The notes under the pieces: model-generated
The model's database searches: none
Seen by the model: the letters and a program-made list of their open reading frames with translations, nothing else
What the model was told of the DNA's origin: nothing
Shown: piece by piece, positions 5,718-8,265 of the stretch
How the letters are laid out: every line of letters starts with the position of its first letter
Numbering within the stretch: position 1 is the first letter of the stretch
Made by a program: the position numbers and the translations under genes
Assembly: GCA_002479815.1 (NCBI GenBank)
Contig: DLPA01000143.1
Location: 13,619 to 21,883 of the forward strand
Source of the DNA: a bacterium UBA7470
GTDB taxonomy: Bacteria > Pseudomonadota > Gammaproteobacteria > Burkholderiales > Burkholderiaceae_C
Length of the DNA stretch: 8,265 nt
Reading direction: 5' to 3'

Positions 5718-6155
5718 ATGTCTGATGCAACACTGTGGTGGATATTGACAGCACTGGCCGTGGGTGCGGAGTTGTTGACGGGCACGTTTTACCTGCTGAT
5801 GGTCGCCTTGGGGCTGGCGGCTGGCGCAGTTGCGGCCCACTTAGGAGCCACCCAGACCACGCAAATGATCGCTGCCGCCTTGATGGGGGGTGGCGCGGTG
5901 GCCCTGTTCTACCGCCTGCGTCCCACCCCGCCGCATCACTTGCCCGCTCATGCCGATGCCGATGTCAACCTCGACATTGGGCAAACGCTGCACATTGCAC
6001 ACTGGGCCACAGACCTACACACCCATGCGGCCTACCGTGGCGCACAGTGGGCCGTCGAATACATCGCCACTGAACACGCACCCACCCCCCCCAGCCCGGG
6101 CCTGCATCGCATCCGCGAAGTGGTGGGATCGACCTTGCGCGTGGAAAAAGTTTGA
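5718..6155 (+). CDS. NfeD-family membrane protein, partner of QmcA (YbbJ-like)
   Basis: This small inner-membrane protein belongs to the short NfeD class that accompanies stomatin-like proteins; the pair is thought to act in membrane organisation and quality control. Of its 145 residues, about 5-40 and 49-66 are hydrophobic and form two or three membrane helices (WWILTALAVGAELL, then FYLLMVALGLAAGAVAA, then MIAAALMGGGAVALFY). The C-terminal part (about 83-145) should be the OB-fold domain, with YRGAQWAVEY and the closing VVGSTLRVEKV matching its usual pattern. The stretch from 73 to 130 is unusually rich in histidine (nine) and has a proline-rich loop (APTPPSPG) where a short turn is normal. 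AAAGGGGA at 5705-5712 is the ribosome binding site. The gene ends 22 bases before qmcA and is probably cotranscribed with it. Confidence 0.85.
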   Translation: MSDATLWWILTALAVGAELLTGTFYLLMVALGLAAGAVAAHLGATQTTQMIAAALMGGGAVALFYRLRPTPPHHLPAHADADVNLDIGQTLHIAHWATDLHTHAAYRGAQWAVEYIATEHAPTPPSPGLHRIREVVGSTLRVEKV

Positions 6156-6177
6156 ATCGTTTTTCTAGGAGTCTGCT

Positions 6178-7098
6178 ATGGAACTTGCCCTCATTGCGTT
6201 TGTCGTCGCCGTTATTTTCATCGTGCGGGCCGTCAAAATCGTGCCGCAGCAAAATGCGTGGGTGTTAGAACGCTTGGGCAAATACGCAGGCACGCTCACG
6301 CCCGGACTGAACTTCATTTGGCCCTTCATCGACAAAATCGCCTACAAGCACTCCCTGAAAGAAATTGCGCTGGACGTACCCAGCCAAGTGTGCATCACCA
6401 AAGACAACACCCAATTGCAAGTCGATGGCATTCTGTACTTCCAAGTCACCGACCCCATGCGCGCCAGCTACGGCTCGTCCAACTACGTCTATGCCATTTC
6501 GCAACTGGCACAAACGTCGCTGCGCTCGGTCATTGGCAAATTAGAGATGGATCGTACCTTTGAAGAGCGAGACATCCTCAACGCCCAAGTCGTCAACGCC
6601 ATCGACGAAGCCGCGCAAAACTGGGGCGTGAAAGTCTTGCGCTATGAAATCAAAGACTTGACCCCACCCAAAGAAATTTTGCACGCCATGCAGCAGCAAA
6701 TCACCGCCGAGCGCGAGAAACGCGCCTTGATTGCCGCCTCCGAAGGGCGCAAGCAAGAGCAAATCAACATCGCGGAAGGCGAACGTGCGGCGTTCATTGC
6801 CAAATCGGAAGGCGAAAAGCAAGCCGCCATCAACCAATCCCAAGGCGAGGCCGCTGCAATTTTGGCCGTGGCCTCCGCCAAAGCACAAGCCATAGAACGA
6901 ATTGCACGGGCGATCGGTCAACCCAATGGCGAACACGCGGTGCAATTGCGTGTCGCCGAACAAGCGGTAGAAGCCTATTCAAAAGTCGCTACCGAATCCA
7001 ACACCACCCTCATCGTGCCCAACAACATGACCGAAGTATCGGGCTTGATCGCCTCGGCCATGCAGCTCGTGCAAACGGGCAAGCAAGTGGCTAAATAA
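6178..7098 (+). CDS. qmcA: Stomatin/prohibitin (SPFH) family membrane protease-associated protein QmcA
   Basis: This is a membrane-anchored SPFH (band 7) protein that in the E. coli counterpart (QmcA, formerly YbbK) forms large oligomers at the inner membrane and is linked to membrane protein quality control with FtsH. The 306-residue length matches that protein. Residues 3-18 form a single N-terminal membrane anchor. The SPFH domain starts at VKIVPQQNAWVLERLGKY and includes TPGLNFIWPFID and LQVDGILYFQVTDP. From about residue 168 an Ala/Glu/Lys/Gln-rich coiled coil follows, with recurring AEGE, SEGE and SQGE units. The C-terminus contains NTTLIVPNNMTEVSGLIASA, typical of the family. TAGGAG at 6166-6171 is 6 bases before the ATG. 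Its upstream neighbour encodes the NfeD partner, the standard arrangement. Confidence 0.93.
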   Translation: MELALIAFVVAVIFIVRAVKIVPQQNAWVLERLGKYAGTLTPGLNFIWPFIDKIAYKHSLKEIALDVPSQVCITKDNTQLQVDGILYFQVTDPMRASYGSSNYVYAISQLAQTSLRSVIGKLEMDRTFEERDILNAQVVNAIDEAAQNWGVKVLRYEIKDLTPPKEILHAMQQQITAEREKRALIAASEGRKQEQINIAEGERAAFIAKSEGEKQAAINQSQGEAAAILAVASAKAQAIERIARAIGQPNGEHAVQLRVAEQAVEAYSKVATESNTTLIVPNNMTEVSGLIASAMQLVQTGKQVAK

Positions 7099-7110
7099 GC
7101 AGGCGCAAGC

Positions 7111-7220
7111 TTCCCCCCCCTCTCCACCTCCCCCCGCTGGGAAGAGGAGTTGAAACCCCCGCTTCCCGACAGCAATGTCTTCACTCCCTCCACCAGCGGA
7201 GGAGGGCTGGGGTGGGGGAA
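7111..7220. repeat. Long imperfect inverted repeat between convergent genes
   Basis: The left arm (7111-7155) and right arm (7180-7220) are imperfect reverse complements over about 40-45 bases. They share TTCCCCC at the outer ends, CCGCTGG in the middle and an AGTtGAA/AGTGAA inner end, with a 24-base spacer. The left arm begins with a run of eight C. The repeat fills the gap between qmcA (ending 7098) and the convergent regulator gene (ending 7247). It has the look of a dispersed intergenic palindrome and could also act as a two-way transcription stop, although neither side has a T-run. Confidence 0.7.
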
Positions 7221-7246
7221 CATCGAAGGGAGCCGAGCAGTTACCT

Positions 7247-8265
7247 TTAGGCTTTCAAAAACAAATCGTGATCCAGCGCAAAGCAGGTGTGCAACGGCAG
7301 CAGTGCGCCGCCTAGGGCGCGGGCATTAGAACCTATCGTGCCCAGTTCAAGCTGAGGGGGGACGGACAGCCCCTCCCAGTTGTACGCAGACAAGGCTTGT
7401 TTGGTTTGATCGACCAAGCCTTGCAACAAGGCGGGGGCGGCTGCACCGTCCAAGACCACCGCAGGCACGTCCAAAAACGCCGTCCCCGACACAATGCACA
7501 AGGCCAGTGCGCGTGCGGCGCTGTGCATCCATTCGTGGGTATGCGCTTGCCATGCGCCTTGCAGGGCGCGGTCGTCGTAGGCGGCGCTGGGGTCTAAGCC
7601 ATGCTCGCGCAGACGTTGCTCCAGCTCCCACAGCGAGGCATGGCGGATCAACTGCTGAGGCAAGTCGGCATCGCCTTGCGTGGCCAAGGCCATCGGCAGC
7701 GAAGCCACCGCCCCTGCATTGCCATAGCGCCCACGATGCAGATGCGAATTGATGACCAAACCCCCGCCGACAAAGGTGTCCATGAACAGGTACAAAAAGC
7801 TGGACAAATCGCGCCCCCGGCCTTGCAGCAGTTCTGCCACGCACGCCGCCATCGTGTCCTTGGCAAACGTGACGGGCAAATCCGTCATCTTTTGCACCTC
7901 GGCGCTCAAGTCCAAGTCGTTCCATCCTTGGGATTGGGCCTCGGTCAAGCCCAACATGCGATGCCAGCCGCCCAATTGCAAAGGCGCAGCCACCCCCACC
8001 CCGACCACGCGAGAACGCAATCCGCCCAAGCTGTCGAGCAAGCGGTTCAGATGGCTGGCAACCGCCGGCAGGAGTACGGGAATGTCAGGAAACGGGTATT
8101 CCAAAGAGATGCGTTCGCGCACCCGCCCGCAAAAATCCACCAACAGCCAATCGGCGCTGCGGCGACCGATTTTGATGCCGATGGCAAACGCGCCATCAGG
8201 ATTCAAGCCTATGGGCACGGAGGGTTGACCGATTTTGCCGCGCACGGGCGCTTCGCGCCGCAGCA
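7247..8265 (-). CDS. ROK-family (NagC/XylR-type) transcriptional regulator, 5' end outside window
   Basis: The frame ends at a TAA (plus 7247-7249) and stays open to the right edge. The residues before the GTG at 8245 (LRREAPVRGKIGQPSVPIG) read as the usual linker between a winged-helix DNA-binding domain and a ROK domain, so the GTG is not the true start and the HTH lies outside. The visible ROK domain begins LNPDGAFAIGIKIGRRSADWLLVDF, then GVGVAAPLQLGG, FAKDTMAACVAELL (the position of the kinase NDAN motif), FVGGGLVINSHLHRGRYGNAGAVASLP and VVLDGAAAPALL. The CxCGxxGC zinc cluster of classical ROK proteins is absent and the DxGGT phosphate-binding motif is not recognisable, so a sugar-responsive repressor without kinase activity is more likely than a sugar kinase. 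Its targets are probably the genes beyond the right edge, often sugar ABC transporters in this family (inference). Confidence 0.88.
   Translation of the reverse strand, partial: LRREAPVRGKIGQPSVPIGLNPDGAFAIGIKIGRRSADWLLVDFCGRVRERISLEYPFPDIPVLLPAVASHLNRLLDSLGGLRSRVVGVGVAAPLQLGGWHRMLGLTEAQSQGWNDLDLSAEVQKMTDLPVTFAKDTMAACVAELLQGRGRDLSSFLYLFMDTFVGGGLVINSHLHRGRYGNAGAVASLPMALATQGDADLPQQLIRHASLWELEQRLREHGLDPSAAYDDRALQGAWQAHTHEWMHSAARALALCIVSGTAFLDVPAVVLDGAAAPALLQGLVDQTKQALSAYNWEGLSVPPQLELGTIGSNARALGGALLPLHTCFALDHDLFLKA

Noticed and set aside
6541..6963. 140-codon minus-strand open frame inside qmcA
   Set aside because: Its Gly/Phe/Leu-rich composition is the complement of the Ala/Glu/Gln coiled-coil codons of qmcA; there is no ribosome binding site or domain.
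7749..8228. 159-codon plus-strand open frame opposite the ROK regulator
   Set aside because: The ROK reading on the other strand has continuous family motifs across the region; this frame has none.

Overview
The window reads as a stretch of chromosome from a Gram-negative proteobacterium, most likely a betaproteobacterium of the order Burkholderiales (Comamonadaceae-like). This rests on moderate-to-high GC, Sec-type signal peptides, an NMT1/THI5-type ABC importer, a QmcA/NfeD pair and a NagC-type ROK regulator whose protein sequences all look betaproteobacterial. The assignment is inference from sequence style; no rRNA or other marker gene is present. There are no tRNA or rRNA genes, CRISPR arrays or transposases.

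Layout. (1) Positions 1-1048, minus strand: the N-terminal 349 codons of a secreted, cysteine-containing protein with one Asp-box (BNR) motif; its 3' end lies outside the window. (2) Positions 1049-1408: a divergent intergenic region of about 360 bases. It holds a 14-bp palindrome and a 48-nt leader hairpin, the latter a candidate xanthine-sensing NMT1-motif riboswitch. (3) Positions 1409-4669, plus strand: an operon for a NitT/TauT/SsuABC-type importer (periplasmic binding protein, ATPase, permease) followed by a cytidine-deaminase-fold nucleoside/nucleobase deaminase that abuts the permease. A clear intrinsic terminator separates the binding-protein gene from the ATPase gene, and a 10-bp tandem repeat precedes the permease. 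(4) Positions 4746-5645: an alpha/beta hydrolase, possibly separated from the operon by a weak terminator. (5) Positions 5718-7098: an NfeD-family membrane protein and the stomatin/SPFH protein QmcA, a conserved two-gene membrane-quality-control unit. (6) Positions 7099-7246: a long imperfect inverted repeat between convergent genes. (7) Positions 7247-8265, minus strand: the C-terminal part of a ROK-family transcriptional regulator whose DNA-binding N-terminus lies beyond the right edge.

How the genes work together. The most coherent unit is the importer plus deaminase. A small amino-bearing heterocycle (purine, pyrimidine or similar) would be captured in the periplasm, pumped in, and deaminated in the cytoplasm, releasing ammonia or feeding purine catabolism. 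The family known to be controlled by the NMT1-motif (xanthine/uric acid) riboswitch includes binding proteins of just this type, which makes the leader structure the most interesting item here. The substrate itself cannot be read from the sequence. The QmcA/NfeD pair and the ROK regulator appear functionally unrelated to the importer.
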